From: Anthoceros angustus
Lineage: Eukaryota > Streptophyta > Anthocerotopsida > Anthocerotales > Anthocerotaceae
Reading direction: 5' to 3'
Assembly: GCA_010909165.1 (NCBI GenBank)
Contig: VJWM01000119.1
Coordinates: forward strand, 558,001-622,000
Length of the DNA stretch: 64,000 bases
Shown here: positions 1 to 13,322 of the stretch, one piece after another
Numbering within the stretch: position 1 is the stretch's first letter
Layout: each line of letters begins with the position of its first letter
The notes under the pieces: model-generated
Database searches by the model: none
Told to the model about the DNA's origin: nothing
What the model saw: the letters and a program-made list of their open reading frames with translations, nothing else
Program-made: the position numbers and the translations under genes

Positions 1-2204
1 TTTGTATCTAGATATACATAAATAACTAAAATTCAGCCCAAAACTCAGAAAACAGGCTTCATCCTTTGAGGGTTAATCTCGAAAGGGCCAAGGCCAAGGT
101 TTTGCAAGAAACTCGTGTACCCACATATTTTGATTTTTTTTTTACAGTTAATTTTTTTAACAAGTTTTTTGCAACCGTATAGGTGTATAAGTAGTATGAT
201 AAGCTCACCAAGAAACCTTTTCTTCAAGTTATAGGTTGTGTTAGATTTCGGGGGAGATATTAGGTTGGCTTCCATTGGGTTGGATATCGGGTTGGCTTCC
301 ATTAACCCTTTGCCTTCACATGACATGTGAATGTGACACCGTCCGCACCCAGCTTTCACATTAACCCCAAATGACGGAAAGTCCCAAATTGGAACTTTTC
401 ATCGACCTAGTGGACTCAAATAAAATTCTTCTTCTTCTTCTTCTACAACCCCCATCGATGTTGGCTAGATTCTAATTTTACAGCCTCACATAGGTTTTCG
501 CGTGTGATTGACAACTCGGCAACTCCTCATATAAAGTGTCCTCACGGGCTCGAGACCCATTTTGTAACATAGTGTCTAGGGTAAGTTTAAAAAAGAAAGT
601 ATATATATATAATACAAGATGAAAAACTTGTAGAATAGTAGTAAAAACATCTGTAAAACTGCAAAATAGAAAATAGAGCCCCAAGGTAGGAAACATAGCC
701 CCAAGATAGAAAATAGAGTCCTATGATAAAAAAACAAAGCCCTCAAGTAAAACCAATGCCCCTAGAGTAAAAAATAGAGACACAAGGTAGAAAATTAAAC
801 TGCAGCATAAACATGCCTGTAAAACACAGAGGATAAAAACATACAAACTGAAAGAACTCTTACAACATCATCTCGAGCCCAATAATGCTGGACAAGGAGA
901 CTGAGAAGTAGACGCCTAGTACGTGGGCTGTGGGTCGTCGAAATGCCCAATAATGCTGGACAAGGAGACTGAGAAGTAGACGCCTAGTACGTGGGCTGCG
1001 GGTCGGTGACTAGTCTTTGTTTGCAAGGGTCCAAACTCCTGCTTCCTTCCTTCATTTATTATGAAGTGCGCTTGCGCCCATGAACTCACACAAGGAGTGA
1101 GTATGTAGGCACAAGCACGTTCATTAAAAATAAATAGTCACACATGTTTCAACAAGACAAGAAATACAGCCTCTCAATTTAAGAACAAGTATTGAGAACT
1201 TCCCAGTGAGTGTAAAGATCACTTAAACTTTCTCAAAGAAATTGAAATCATACAATACCTTGAGAACGCCGAGGTCAAGACATTGAGAGTGAAGGATCAA
1301 ATATTAGCCCATGGTAATGGAGTGGCGAACAATTGTAAATATGTTTCATTTGTGGAGCGCTTAAGATTTCAATAATTTGCACACATTCACACGCTTTAGT
1401 TAAATTCGATTGAATTTTGGTGGCTAAATTAGAATTCCACAAGAAGCCAACTTAAAGAAATTAACTCCATACTAACTCTAACACTCGGGCTCTTGAGCCC
1501 GATCAACAAGAACCTAGAAATCAAAAATCTTAGATTGTAAAGGCAATGCAAGATATATCTCAATCTTGGACCCATATTATTATTGACAACAACGGCCATT
1601 CATTATCATACGCCTAAAGTTTTGCGAGCTGGTATAGTTTCACGGATTTATTTTAGGTACAATTTAAAAGGTTCAAGTTAACGATAACCCCACATAGACT
1701 TCATATCATATTTCTCTAACCCGACATTTATATGTATTAGAAACTTGAGGACGGTAGCGTAATCTGTAAGCAATAAAAATAAGCTCTATTGAATTCCACG
1801 TGTTGAAGTTCTCTCGATAGACTCGGTTTGGATCGACCAACGTGCGTGTCTTAATGCATGAGCGGTGATCTCTTCAGCGATGGCTTCCGCTATTGTTTAT
1901 GGTAAATCCTATGATTCCAGTGTTCAGAGGCTTTGCTAAGTATGTTGTTAGTATATCATGTGTGCACTGCAATCTGGTCCACTTAGCTTGTCTAGGACTT
2001 CACCACGGAAGAAAAGCTTGTTTGCTTTCATGGTTTATTTGCTTCTCTAGAACTCTAGATGTGCGTTCATCCTTGAATTTCATGCTCCTATTCAACATAC
2101 CTAATCGATTATATACTAAATATTACATTTACATTTCTTGAACAAAATGATACATCACCCATATACCTAAAGAACAATTGAAGCTTTATAGATACATATA
2201 CATA

Positions 2205-2335
2205 AAAGAAGTTTGTGTTTTATTGAGGAAAAAGCGATGGGAAAAACCCATCTAGCAGGGACAATGAAGGTGAATTTCGGGGTCAAGGTCAAAAGCGACT
2301 AAACCCTTACCTAAAGTTATCTATGCTCCTAGAAC
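2205..2335 (-). mobile_element. R2-like LINE, extreme 3' tail only (L0)
   Basis: Only the last roughly 130 bases of the LINE remain. Read on the minus strand they end with the hairpin GATGGGTTTTTCCCATC, which is shared by the other LINE copies here and by the element at 34.5 kb. The 5' side runs straight into the next N block near 2336. No protein-coding part is left. Confidence 0.6.
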
Positions 2336-4529
2336 ATCATATACATAAATAACTAAAATTCAGCCCAAAACTCGAAAAACAGGCTTCATCCTTTGAGGGT
2401 TAATCTCGAAAGGGCCAAGGCCAAGGTTTTGCAAGAAACTCGTGTACCCACATATTTTGATTTTTTTTACAGTTAATTTTTTAACAAGTTTTTTACAGAG
2501 TATAGGTGTATAAGTAGTATGATAAGCTCACCAAGAAACCTTTTCTTCAAGTTATAGGTTGTGTTAGATTTGGGAGATATTAGGTTGGCTTCCATTGGGT
2601 TGGATATCGGGTTGGCTTCCATTAACCCTTTGCCTTCACATGACATGTGAATGTGACACGTCGCACCGACTTTCACATTAACCCCAAATGACGGAAAGTC
2701 CCAAATTGGAACTTTTCATCGACCTAGTGGACTCAAATAAAATTCTTCTTCTTCTTCTTCTACAACCCCCATCGATGTTGGCTAGATTCTAATTTTACTG
2801 ACCTCACATAGGTTTTCGCGTGTGATTGACAACTCGGCAACTCCTCATATAAAGTGTCCTCACGGGCTCGAGACCCATTTTTGTAACATAGTGTCTAGGG
2901 TAAGTTTAAAAAAAGTATATATATATAATACAAGATGAAAACTTGTAGAATAGTAGTAAAAACATCTGTAAAACTGCAAAATAGAAAATAGAGCCCCAAG
3001 GTAGGAAACATAGCCCCAAGATAGAAAATAGAGTCCTATGATAAAAAACAAAGCCTCAAGTAAAACCAATGCCCTAGAGTAAAAATAGAGACACAAGGTA
3101 GAAAATTAAGCTGAAACAAACATGCATAAAACACAGAGGATAAAAACATACAAACTGAAAGAACTCTTACAACATCATCTCGAGCCCAATAATGCTGGAC
3201 AAGGAGACTGAGAAGTAGACGCCTAGTGTGGGCATGGGTCGTCGAAATGCCCAATAATGTCTTTGGACAAGGAGAGAAGTGACGCCTAATCGTGGGCTGC
3301 GTGGTGACTAGTCTTTGTTTGCAAGGGTCCAAACTCCGCTTCCTTCCTTCATTTATTATGAAGTGCGCTTGCCCATGAACTCACACAAGGAGTGAGTATG
3401 TAGGCACAAGCACGTTCATTAAAAATAAATAGTCACACATGTTTCAACAAGACAAGAAATACACTCTCAATTTAAGAACAAGTATTGAGAACTTCCCGAT
3501 GAGTGTAAAGATCACTTAAACTTTCTCAAAGAAATTGAAATCATACAATACCTTGAGAACGCCGAGGTCAAGACATTGAGAGTCTGAAAGGATCAAATAT
3601 TAGCCCATGGTAATGGAGTGGCGAACAATTGTAAATATGCTTCATTTGTGGAGCGTGCTTAAGATTTCAATAATTTGCACACATTCACACGCTTTAGTTA
3701 AATTCGATTGAATTTTGGTGGCTAAATTAGAATTCCACAAGAAGCCAACTTAAAGAAATTAACTCCATACTAACTCTAACATCAGGCTCGCCAGGAGCCC
3801 GATCAACAGCAACCTAGAAATCAAAAAAATCTTAGATTGTAAAGTGGCAATGCAAGATATATCTCAATCTTGGACCCTTTGGCGATCACAACCCATATTG
3901 ACAACAACGGCCATTCATTATCACACGCCTAAAGTTTTGAATTTTGGTATAGTTTACAGGATTTATTTTAGGTACACCTAATGTTACAGGTTCAGATTAA
4001 CGGATAACACACACATAGACTTCATATCATATTTCTCCTAACCCGACATTTATATGTATTAGAACGCCATGAGGACTTAACGATTGTAAGCAATAAAATA
4101 AGCTCTATTGAATTCCCACGTGTTGAAGTTCTCTCGATAGACTCGGTTTGGATCGACATACGCGATGTCCAAATTAATGCATGATGGCGCGGTCTCTTCA
4201 CGCGATGGCTTCCGCTATTGTTTATGGTAAATCCTATGATTAGCAAGTGTTGGTCAGAGGCTTTGCTAAGTATGTTGTTAGTATATCATGTGTGCACTGC
4301 AATCTGGTCACCTTAGCTCTAGGACTTCACCACGGAAGAAAAGCTTGTTTGCTTTCGCGTTTATTTGTCTCTAGAACTCTAGATGTCGTTCATCCTTGAA
4401 TTTCATGCTCCTATTCAACATACCTAATCGATTATATACTAAATATTACATTTACATTCTTGAACAAAATGATACATCACCCATATACCTAAAGAACAAT
4501 TCGAAGCTTTATAGATACATATACATAAT

Positions 4530-5690
4530 AAAGAAGTTTGTGTTTTATTGAGGGAAAAAACGATGGGGAAAAACCCATCTAGCACGGGACAATGAAGGTG
4601 AATTTCGGGGGTCAAGGTCAAAAAGAGCGACTAAACCCTTACCTAAAGTTATCTATGCTCCTAGAACATCATATACAAGAAGAACAAATGGCCTGCAAAT
4701 GACGGAGGAAGAGGAAGAAGCGTCACTCGCTGTCGCCGCCTTGTGAAGGATTGCCGTTGAGATGGTCCTTTGAAGGGTAATGCAGACTCGTTATCGAAGT
4801 AGGCTGAATTGAAAGGCAACCGCGCCATACTGCAGCGTGGTAATTTAAAGACTTGAGAAATTGATCAAAGTCCGTAGCCATTGCTAAGCGTTTCAAGTGC
4901 AAGCGGAATAAGAAGTGGCCGCTTGCATCCCTTCTCTTCGACCTTGAGAGCACAACCGTGATAACCGGGGCCAGTTAGTGATAACTCGGCGGAGATGGTG
5001 TCTCGGATAACCACCCACCACCACGAAATTTGGTCACCGCGAACAAAGTACAAATCGATACTGATTGGCGACATTGAATGTCCTCGCTCCCTCCAGGGCT
5101 ATGTGGCGCCATGAGCTATGACAAAGCGGACATCGCGGATAGCGTCGTGGGTGACGATGCAATGGCCCATGGGGACAACGAGCAAGGTGAACCCAGTCGA
5201 GGCGAGCCGCACTCGCGGTAAGAAGGAAAGGACGCTACGGGATGAAGGCGGGCCAAGACGGAATCGCATCGTGGTGAAGATGGCGTGCGATGACAAAACC
5301 CCGTATATATGGGCGGGCGAGCCGCGCCTTTACGGAACAAGAGCGAAGCCGAGCTCGTGGACCTAAGGATGGAGGAGTCCAAGAGGACAAATGAAAGCTT
5401 GACCAAGCGCTTCAAGCAACAACACTTTCAACCCCTGAAACCATCGGAGATAAATGTCAAGAAAGAAGGAAAATCCTGCGGGCATTATCAAGCATTTCCC
5501 GCCTCAAGAAAATTTGGACGGGAAGGTTCCCTCCTCCACATTAGACACAAGATATTCCGAAGGGCTGTCTGGAGGATGAAGCGAGAGGCAGGCGGGGCGA
5601 TAGGGCCCAACTACCAAAAAAGCCGGGAAGAGACCTCCATGAGAGAAGGCCAACGCCTAAAGCGCACTAGCATAAATGCTTGCCGGAGTG
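4530..5690 (-). mobile_element. R2-like LINE, 5'-truncated copy (L1)
   Basis: On the minus strand the copy holds the C-terminal part of the LINE protein, broken by frameshifts. Recognisable are pieces of the CxC...H...C zinc motif, the THDAIRD segment, and the YFVRGDQIS segment that precedes the DVVV nuclease strand. It ends 3' in the hairpin tail at about 4555-4582. The 5' end joins N3 near 5690. Same family as L2, L3 and the plus-strand element at 31-34.5 kb. Confidence 0.7.
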
Positions 5691-6754
5691 TAAAGATCAC
5701 TTAAACTTTCTCAAAGAAATTGAAATCATACAATACCTTGAGAACGCCGAGGTCAAGACATTGAGAGTGCAGAAAGGATCAAATATTAGCCCATGGTAAT
5801 GGAGTGGCGAACAATTGTAAATATGCTTCATTTGTGGAGCAGGCTTAAGATTTCCAATAATTTGCACACATTCACACGCTTTAGTTAAATTCTGATTGAA
5901 TTTTGGTGGCTAAATTAGAATTCCACAAGAAGCCAACTTAAAGAAATTAACTCCATACTAACTCTAACATCAGGCTCGCCAGGAGCCCGATCAACAGCAA
6001 CCTAGAAATCAAAAAAATCTTAGATTGTAAAGCTGGCAATGCAAGATATATCTCAATCTTGGACCCTTTGGCAGTCACCGCAACCCATATTGACAACAAC
6101 GGCCATTCATTATCACACGCCTAAAGTTTTGCAGGAGCTGGTATAGTTTACGGGATTTATTTTTAGGTACACCTAATGTTACAGGGTTCCCGTTAACAGA
6201 TAACCTGTGCCACATAGACTTCATATCATATTTCTCCTAACCCGACATTTATATGTATTAGAAACTTGAGGACGGTAGCGTAATCTGTAAGCAATAAAAT
6301 AAGCTCTATTGAATTCCCACGTGTTGAAGTTCTCTCGATAGACTCGGTTTGGATCGACCAACGTCTGCCAGTGTCCAGCCTTAATGCATGAGCGGTGGCG
6401 CAGTCTCTTCACGCGATGGCTTCCGCTATTGTTTATGGTAAATCCTATGATTCCGCAAGTGTTGGTGCAGAGGCTTTGCTAAGTATGTTGTTAGTATATC
6501 ATGTGTGCACTGGCAATCTGGTCACAGCCTTAGCTGTCTAGGACTTCACCCTGGAAGAAAAGCTTGTTTGCTCGCGGTTTATTTGCTTCTCTAGAACTCT
6601 AGATGTGCGTTCATCCTTGAATTTCATGCTCCTATTCAACATACCTAATCGATTATATACTAAATATTACATTTACATTTACTGAACAAAAATGATACAT
6701 CACCCATATACCTAAAGAACAATTCGAAGCTTTATAGATACATATACATAATAA

Positions 6755-8395
6755 AGAAGTTTGTGTTTTATTGAGGGAAAAAACGATGGGGAAAAACCCA
6801 TCTAGCACGGGACAATGAAGGTGAATTTCGGGGGTCAAGGTCAAAAAGAGCGACTAAACCCTTACCTAAAGTTATCTATGCTCCTAGAACATCATATACA
6901 AGAAGAACAAATGGCCTGCAAATGACGGAGGAAGAGGAAGAAGCGTCACTCGCTGTCGCCGCCTTGTGAAGGATTGCCGTTGAGATGGTCCTTTGAAGGG
7001 TAATGCAGACTCGTTGTCTGAAGTAAGCTGTGAATTAAGAAAGGGGCAACCCCGCGCCATGCCTGCAGGCGTGGTAGGATTTGGCACAGGACTTGAGAAA
7101 TTGATCAAAGTCCGTAGCCATTGCCCCAAACGTTTCAAGTGCAAGCGGAATAAAGAAGTGGCCCGCTTGCATCCCGCTATCTCTTCGACCTTGAGAGCAC
7201 AACCGTGATAACCGGGCCAGTTAGTGATAACTGGCGGAGATGGTGTCTCGAGCAGGGTCAATAACCACCACGTCCACCACCGAAATTTGGTCACCGCGAA
7301 CAAAGTACAAATCGTACGATTGAGCGACATTGAATGTCCTCGCTCCCTCCAGGGCTATGTGGCGCCATGAGCTATGACAAAGCGGACATCGCGGATAGCG
7401 TCGTGGGTGACGATGCAATGACCCCATGGGGACAACGAGCAAGGTGAACCCGAGTCGAGGCGAGCCGCACTCGCGGTAAGAAGGAAAGGCGCTACGGGAT
7501 GAAGCGGGCCAAGACGGAATCGCATCGTGGTGAAGATGGCGGTGCGATGACAAAACCCGTATATATGGGCGAGCGAGCCAAGCGCCTTTACGGAACAAGA
7601 GCGAAGCCGAGCTCGTGGACCTAAGGATGGAGGAGTCCAAGAGGACAAACTGGAAAGCTTGACCAAGCTGCTTCTCAAGCAACAACACTTTCAACCCCCT
7701 GAAACCATCGGAGATAAATGTCAAGAAAGAAGGAAAATCCTGCCGAGCATTCGCAAAAAGCATTTCCCTGGCCTGCCTCAAGAAAATTTGGACAGGGAAG
7801 GTTCCCTCCTCCACATTAGACACAAGATATTCCAGAAAGGGCCTGTCCTGGAGGATGAAGCGAGAGGCCAGAGCGGGAGCTGATAGGGCCCAACTACCAA
7901 AAAAAGCCGCCGGGGAAGAGACCTCCAGTGAGAGAAGGCCAACGCCCCCAAACTGCACTAGCATAAATGCTTGCCAGCGGGCCAAATCGCCCGCAAGGCA
8001 CTCGAAAGCCCCTAGGCCCATGATGTCACCAAGAATATCCATTATCTTCCTGTCAAACCCTTGAAGTCGAGACATGAGAACCGGAGCCAAAGGGAGCGTG
8101 CAGATGAGGTAACTAGAGCGCCTAGCAAAGCAGGAGGAAAGAATTCCAAAGGCCACCTAAGCTTCCCCTAACAAGGGGAGGCCCTCGACATGGGACAGGT
8201 CCTCCGCGAGAGCCTAGTCGAGGAAGCTCCCAATGAAGTCAAGGGAGTTGCAGGGGACCCCCAAAATCCGTAGACCCAAGGCTGGAGCAATCTCCCTAGC
8301 AGGGAACTGCAAAGTGAGGAGGATACCCGATGGGGACCAAACGCGACACTTAGAGAGCTTTACTTTTAAGCCGACCAAACTTGACACATCCCACC
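6755..8395 (-). mobile_element. R2-like LINE, 5'-truncated copy (L2)
   Basis: This copy keeps more of the protein than L1. Minus-strand frames at 8399-8214 give the end of the reverse transcriptase (KVWSPSG-like and LRILGVP segments). Frames at 8156-7221 give the linker (FGILSSCFARR, ILGDIMGLG), the zinc motif and the nuclease-like C-terminus ending in VVVIDPARDT. The same segments occur in the same order in the plus-strand element at 32.8-34.1 kb. Frameshifts make it non-functional. The truncated 5' end abuts a foldback element at 8395. Confidence 0.8.
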
Positions 8396-9080
8396 CCACC
8401 GTCCCCTAATAGGCTTTTTATGTGCTTTATCACGTCTAACTACAGTCTTTTGAGGCATTGTCGTTTTGATTCATGGTGTGTGATAGTCTCATATCCTGGT
8501 TTTTGAACCACATAATTCTCTAATCAGGCAAGTAGTTCATGATTTCTGACTATGTGCTTCTCTAATCAAGCACGCAATTCATACCCCTAGCTATAAAGGA
8601 CCGTGCCACGAAAAATGACTTATGGCATGCTTGGCTCCGTCAGTCGGCGATGCTTAATGAGGGCCGTGAAAGTATAACGCCTATGGATGTAACATTACGT
8701 GGCTTCGGCTATATAAGACAACTATACTAGTCGATGGCCATGTAAATGGATTAGCTATATAAGACAACCTATGCTAGTTAGATGGCCATGTAAATGTATT
8801 AGGAGGAATTTGTGGTTGAAATCATACAATACCTTGAGAGCCCCAAGGTAGGAAACATAGCCCCAAGATAGAAAATAGAGCCCCAAGATAGAAAATAGAG
8901 ACACAAGGTAGAAAATTAAAGCGCAAAATAGAAAATAGAGCCCCAAGATAGAAAATAGAGACACAAGGTAGAAAATTAAGCACATAAAAGGCTACTAGGA
9001 AACGGTGGAGTGGGATGAGGGTGATAAAGCACATAAAAAGGCTACTAGGGGGCGGTGAGTGGGATGTGATAGGTTTCCTC
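8395..9080. mobile_element. Foldback/MITE-like element, chimeric copy (M1)
   Basis: The left end reads ACCGTCCCCTAATAGGC followed by TTTTTATGTGCTTTATCAC. The right end (about 8979-9075) carries two copies of the inverse, GTGATAAAGCACATAAAAAG followed by GCTACTAGGG. The interior holds two imperfect copies of a CTATATAAGACAAC segment (8706 and 8755). From 8820 to 8979 the interior has been replaced by pieces of the N block (CCCCAAGATAGAAAATAGAG repeated). No transposase is visible, so it would be non-autonomous. Confidence 0.6.
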
Positions 9081-10454
9081 GCAAACTCTTACAACATCAT
9101 CTCGAGCCCAATAATCTTGGACAAGAGGAGTAGGCGCCTAGTCGTGGTGGTCGTCGAAATGCCCAATAATGTCTTTGGACAAGGTCGAGAAGTAGACGCC
9201 TAGTACGTGGGCTGTCGTGACTAGTCTTTGTTTGCAAGGGTCCAAACTCCCTTCCTTCCTTCATTTATTATGAAGTGCGCTTGCGCCCATGAACTCACAC
9301 AAGGAGTGAGTATGTAGGCACAAGCACGTTCATTAAAAATAAATAGTCACACATGTTTCAACAAGACAAGAAATACAGCCTCTCAATTTAAGAACAAGTA
9401 TTGAGAACTTCCCAGTGAGTGTAAAGATCACTTAAACTTTCTCAAAGAAATTGAAATCATACAATACCTTGAGAACGCCGAGGTCAAGACATTGAGAGTG
9501 CAGAAAGGATCAAATATTAGCCCATGGTAATGGAGTGGCGAACAATTGTAAATATGCTTCATTTGTGGAGCAGGCTTAAGATTTCCAATAATTTGCACAC
9601 ATTCACACGCTTTAGTTAAATTCGATTGAATTTTGGTGGCTAAATTAGAATTCCACAAGAAGCCAACTTAAAGAAATTAACTCCATACTAACTCTAACAT
9701 CGGGCTCAGAGCCCGATCAACAACCTAGAAATCAAAAAATCTTAGATTGTAAAGGCGGCAATGCAAGATATATCTCAATCTTGGACCCTTTGGCGATCAC
9801 AACCCATATTGACAACGGCCATTCATTATCACCGCCTAAAGTTTTGCAGGTATAGTTTCAGGATTTATTTTAGGTACACCTAATGTTACAGGTTCCCGTT
9901 AACGGATAACACTATATAGACTTCATATCATATTTCTCCTAACCCGACATTTATATGTATTAGAGAACGCCCGCAGGGACGTACAACGGCCGAATTGTAA
10001 GCAATAAAATAAGCTCTATTGAATTCCCACGTGTTGAAGTTCTCTCGATAGACTCGGTTTGGATCGACCAACGTCTGCCAGTGTCCAGCCTTAATGCATG
10101 AGCGGTGGCGCAGTCTCTTCACGCGATGGCTTCCGCTATTGTTTATGGTAAATCCTATGATTCCGCAAGTGTTGGTGCAGAGGCTTTGCTAAGTATGTTG
10201 TTAGTATATCATGTGCCTGTGTCAGTCCGACCTTAAGTCTAGGACTTCACCACGGAAGAAAAGCTTGTTTGCTTTCATGGGTTTATTTGCTTCTCTAGAA
10301 CTCTAGATGTGCGTTCATCCTTGAATTTCATGCTCCTATTCAACATACCTAATCGATTATATACTAAATATTACATTTACATTTACTGAACAAAAATGAT
10401 ACATCACCCATATACCTAAAGAACAATTCGAAGCTTTATAGATACATATACATA

Positions 10455-12045
10455 ATAAAGAAGTTTGTGTTTTATTGAGGAAAAAGCGATGGGGAAAAAC
10501 CCATCTAGCACGGGACAATGAAAGGGGGTCAAGGTCAAAAGAGCTAAACCCTTACCTAAAGTTATCTATGCTCCTAGAACATCATATACAAGAAGAACAA
10601 ATGGCACGCAAATGGCGGAGGAAGAGGAAGAAGCGTCACTCATCATGCCTTGTGAAGGATTGCCGTTGAGATGGTCCTTTGAAGGGTAATGCAGACTCGT
10701 TGTCGAAGTAAGCTGTGAATTAAGAAAGGCAACCCGCGCCATACTGCAGCGTGGTAGGATTAACCGGACTTGAGAAATTGATCAAAGTCCGTAGCCATTG
10801 CTAAACGTTTCAAGTGCAAGCGGAATAAAGAAGTGGCCGCTTGCATCCCTTCTCTTCGACCTTGAGAGCCACGGCCGGCAACCGGGAGTTAGTGATAACT
10901 GGCGGAGATGGTGTCTCGAGCAGGGTCAATAACCACCACGTCCACCACCGAAATTTGGTCACCGCGAACAAAGTACAAATCAGCCCTGATTGAGCGACCT
11001 GTTCGAAGAATGTCCCCTCGCTCCCTCCAGGCTATGTAGCCGCTTTCGCGGGCTATGACAAACAGGACATCGCGGATAGCGTCGTGGGTGACGATGCAAT
11101 GACCCCCATGGGGACAACGAGCAAGGTGAACCCCAGAGTCATCGAGGGCAGAGCCGCACTCGCAGGTAAGAAGGAAAGACGCTACAGGATGAAGCAGGCC
11201 AAGACGGAATCGCATCGCGGTGGTGAAGATGGCTGGTGCGATGACAAAACCCCGTATATATGGACGAGCCAGAAGCCAAGCGCCTTTACCAGAACAAGAG
11301 CGAAGCCGAGCTCTCGTGGACCTAAGGATGGAGGAGTCCAAGAGGACAAACTGGAAAGCTTGACCAAGCTGCTTCTCAAGCAACAACACTTTCAACCCCC
11401 TGAAACCATCGGAGATAAATGTCAAGAAAGAAGGAAAATCCTGAGCATTATAAAAGCATTTCCACAGCTGCCTCAAGAAAATTTGGACAGGGAAGGTTCC
11501 CTCCTCCACATTAGACACAAGATATTCCGGAAAGGGCTGTCACGGAGGATGAGCGAGAGGCAGGCGGGGCGATAGGCCCAACTACCAAAAAAGCCGGGAA
11601 GAGACCTCCGGTGAGAGAAGGCCAACGCCTAAAGCGCACTAGCATAAATGCTTGCCAGTGACAAATCGCCGCAAGGCACTCAGCCCTAGGCCCATGATGT
11701 CACCAAGAATATCCATTATCTTCCTGTCAAACCCTTGAAGTCGAGACATGAGGCAGCCAAAGGGAGCGTCTGAGATGAGGTAACTAGGCGCCTAGCAAAG
11801 CAGGAGGAAAGAATTCCAAAGGCCACCTGAGGCTTCCCTAACAAGGGGAGGCCCTCGACATGGGACAGGTCCTCCGCGAGCCTAGTCGAGAAGCTCCCAA
11901 TGAAGTCAAGGGAGTTGGGGACCCCAAAATCCGTAGACCCAAAGTGGAGCAATCTCCCTAGCGAGGCGCAAAGTGAGGAGGATGCAGGTGGGGACCAAGC
12001 GACACTTAGAGCTTTACTTTAAGCCGACCAAACTTGACATCCCAC
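10455..12045 (-). mobile_element. R2-like LINE, 5'-truncated copy (L3)
   Basis: The best-preserved minus-strand C-terminus lies at 11518-10889 (209 residues). It has the zinc motif CECGSALDDSG...HLARCPHGG, then a CIVTHDAIRDVLFVIARE segment, then IRADLYFVRGDQIS and VVDVVVIDPARDT. The CxC...H...C pattern followed by a (P/A)D-x(n)-D strand is the layout of the restriction-like endonuclease of R2-type LINEs. The reverse transcriptase end lies at 11952-11716 in another frame. The 3' end carries the hairpin at about 10485-10505. Confidence 0.8.
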
Positions 12046-12785
12046 CGTCCCCTAATAGGCTTTTTATGTGCTTTATCACGTCTAACTACAGTCTTTTGAG
12101 GCATTGTCGTTTTGATTCATGGTGTGTGATAGTCTCATATCCTGGTTTTTGAACCACATAATTCTCTAATCAGGCAAGTAGTTCATGATTTCTGACTATG
12201 TGCTTCTCTAATCAAGCACGCAATTCATACCCCTAGCTATAAAGGACCGTGCCACGAAAAAATGACTTATGGCATGCTTCGGCTCCGTCGAGTCAGCATG
12301 CTTAATGAGGGCCGTGAAAGTATAACGCCTATGGATGTAACATTACGTGGCTTCACGGCTATATAAGACAACTATACTAGTCAGATGGCCATGTAAATGG
12401 ATTAGGGGCTATATAAGACAACCTATGCTAGTTAGATGGCCATGTAAATGTATTAGGAGGGAATTTGTGGTTCAGAAATCATGAATTGTGTGCCTATTGG
12501 AGAAGCATGTGATTCAGAAATCATGAACTGCATGCTTGATTACAGAAGCAAGTGGTTCAGAAATCATGAACTGCTTGCCTGATTATAGAAGCATATGGTT
12601 CAAAAAAAACCATGATATGAGACTATCACACACAATGAATCAAAATGACAATGCCTCAAAAGACTATAGTTAGACGTGATAAAGCACATAAAAAGGCTAC
12701 TAGGGAACGGTGGAGTGGGATGTGAGAGGGTGATAAAGCACATAAAAAGGCTACTAGGGGACGGCGGAGTGGGATGTGATAGGTT
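12045..12785. mobile_element. Foldback/MITE-like element (M2)
   Basis: The arm at 12045-12155 (start CCGTCCCCTAATAGGC, TTTATCACGTCTAACTACAG, GTCTCATATCCTGG) is repeated in inverse orientation at about 12595-12705, and its outer end again at 12730-12775. The middle holds the doubled CTATATAAGACAAC segment and three imperfect copies of TTCAGAAATCATGAACTGC. No coding capacity for a transposase is seen. M1 at 8395 is a second copy. Confidence 0.65.
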
Positions 12786-12945
12786 TCCTCGTGCAAACTC
12801 TTGGTACACTTAATTTATATATGTATTCCTATGAATATGTATCTATAGAGCTTCGAATTGTTCTTTTAGGTGTATAAGTGATGTATTATTTTTGTTCAAT
12901 AAATAAAAATATAATATTTAGTATATAATGATTAGGTATGTTGGG

Positions 12946-13322
12946 TTTTGGAAAATCTTAGTATCTACTATCTAGGTCCTAGGGTCCTACGGTCCTAGGA
13001 CGTTTTCTGGAATGGAAAATATATGGGGGTGTGCCTTGGCGAGATATGTAATACCAGCCCGAGAGCTGGTTTTTGGGTTGTTGTTGCATAAGTAGAGTAT
13101 TTGTGAGTCATGTGGTGCCGCTTGTTGAACCCCTCTCTCGCTGCTCTTCATTTTTTGTTTCTTCTCTAACATTGGAGCTGGGCGTCCAGCAAGCAGCCCG
13201 CCAGTGAGCGCCTTATGTTGCCATGCTGCTGTGCAGCAGCGTGCGCGCATCACGTCTTGCAGCACGGCAGCGCAGGTGTTCCCTGAGCGGCAGGGCGCGG
13301 AGGACGACCTAATTGGGAGTCT
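12946..13322. other. Spacer upstream of the HDC1 homologue
   Basis: This stretch links the repeat array to the first gene. It becomes GC-richer after 13150 and probably holds the promoter and 5' leader, possibly an upstream coding exon. No definite element could be assigned. Confidence 0.4.

Larger units (their letters stand above)
1..12945. repeat. Complex tandem array of non-coding block N, truncated LINE copies and foldback elements
   Basis: By eye the region resolves into N1 (1-2205), LINE tail L0 (2205-2335), N2 (2337-4530), L1 (4530-5690), N3 (5690-6755), L2 (6755-8395), foldback M1 (8395-9080), N4 (9080-10455), L3 (10455-12045), foldback M2 (12045-12785) and an inverted remnant of the N end (about 12815-12945). 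N copies match almost base for base apart from scattered small insertions and deletions. Because every N-to-LINE junction is the same, the array grew by duplication of an N+LINE unit, not by separate insertions. N itself is AT-rich, has no credible long reading frame and contains a short TTC microsatellite (about 429-445 and 2743-2760). Short open frames in N repeat from copy to copy but show no known domain. Confidence 0.85.

Noticed and set aside
5118-5704. Plus-strand open frames in the repeat array (also 11084-11575 and 7855-8064)
   Set aside because: They lie antisense to the LINE C-terminus, whose minus-strand frame carries the conserved motifs.
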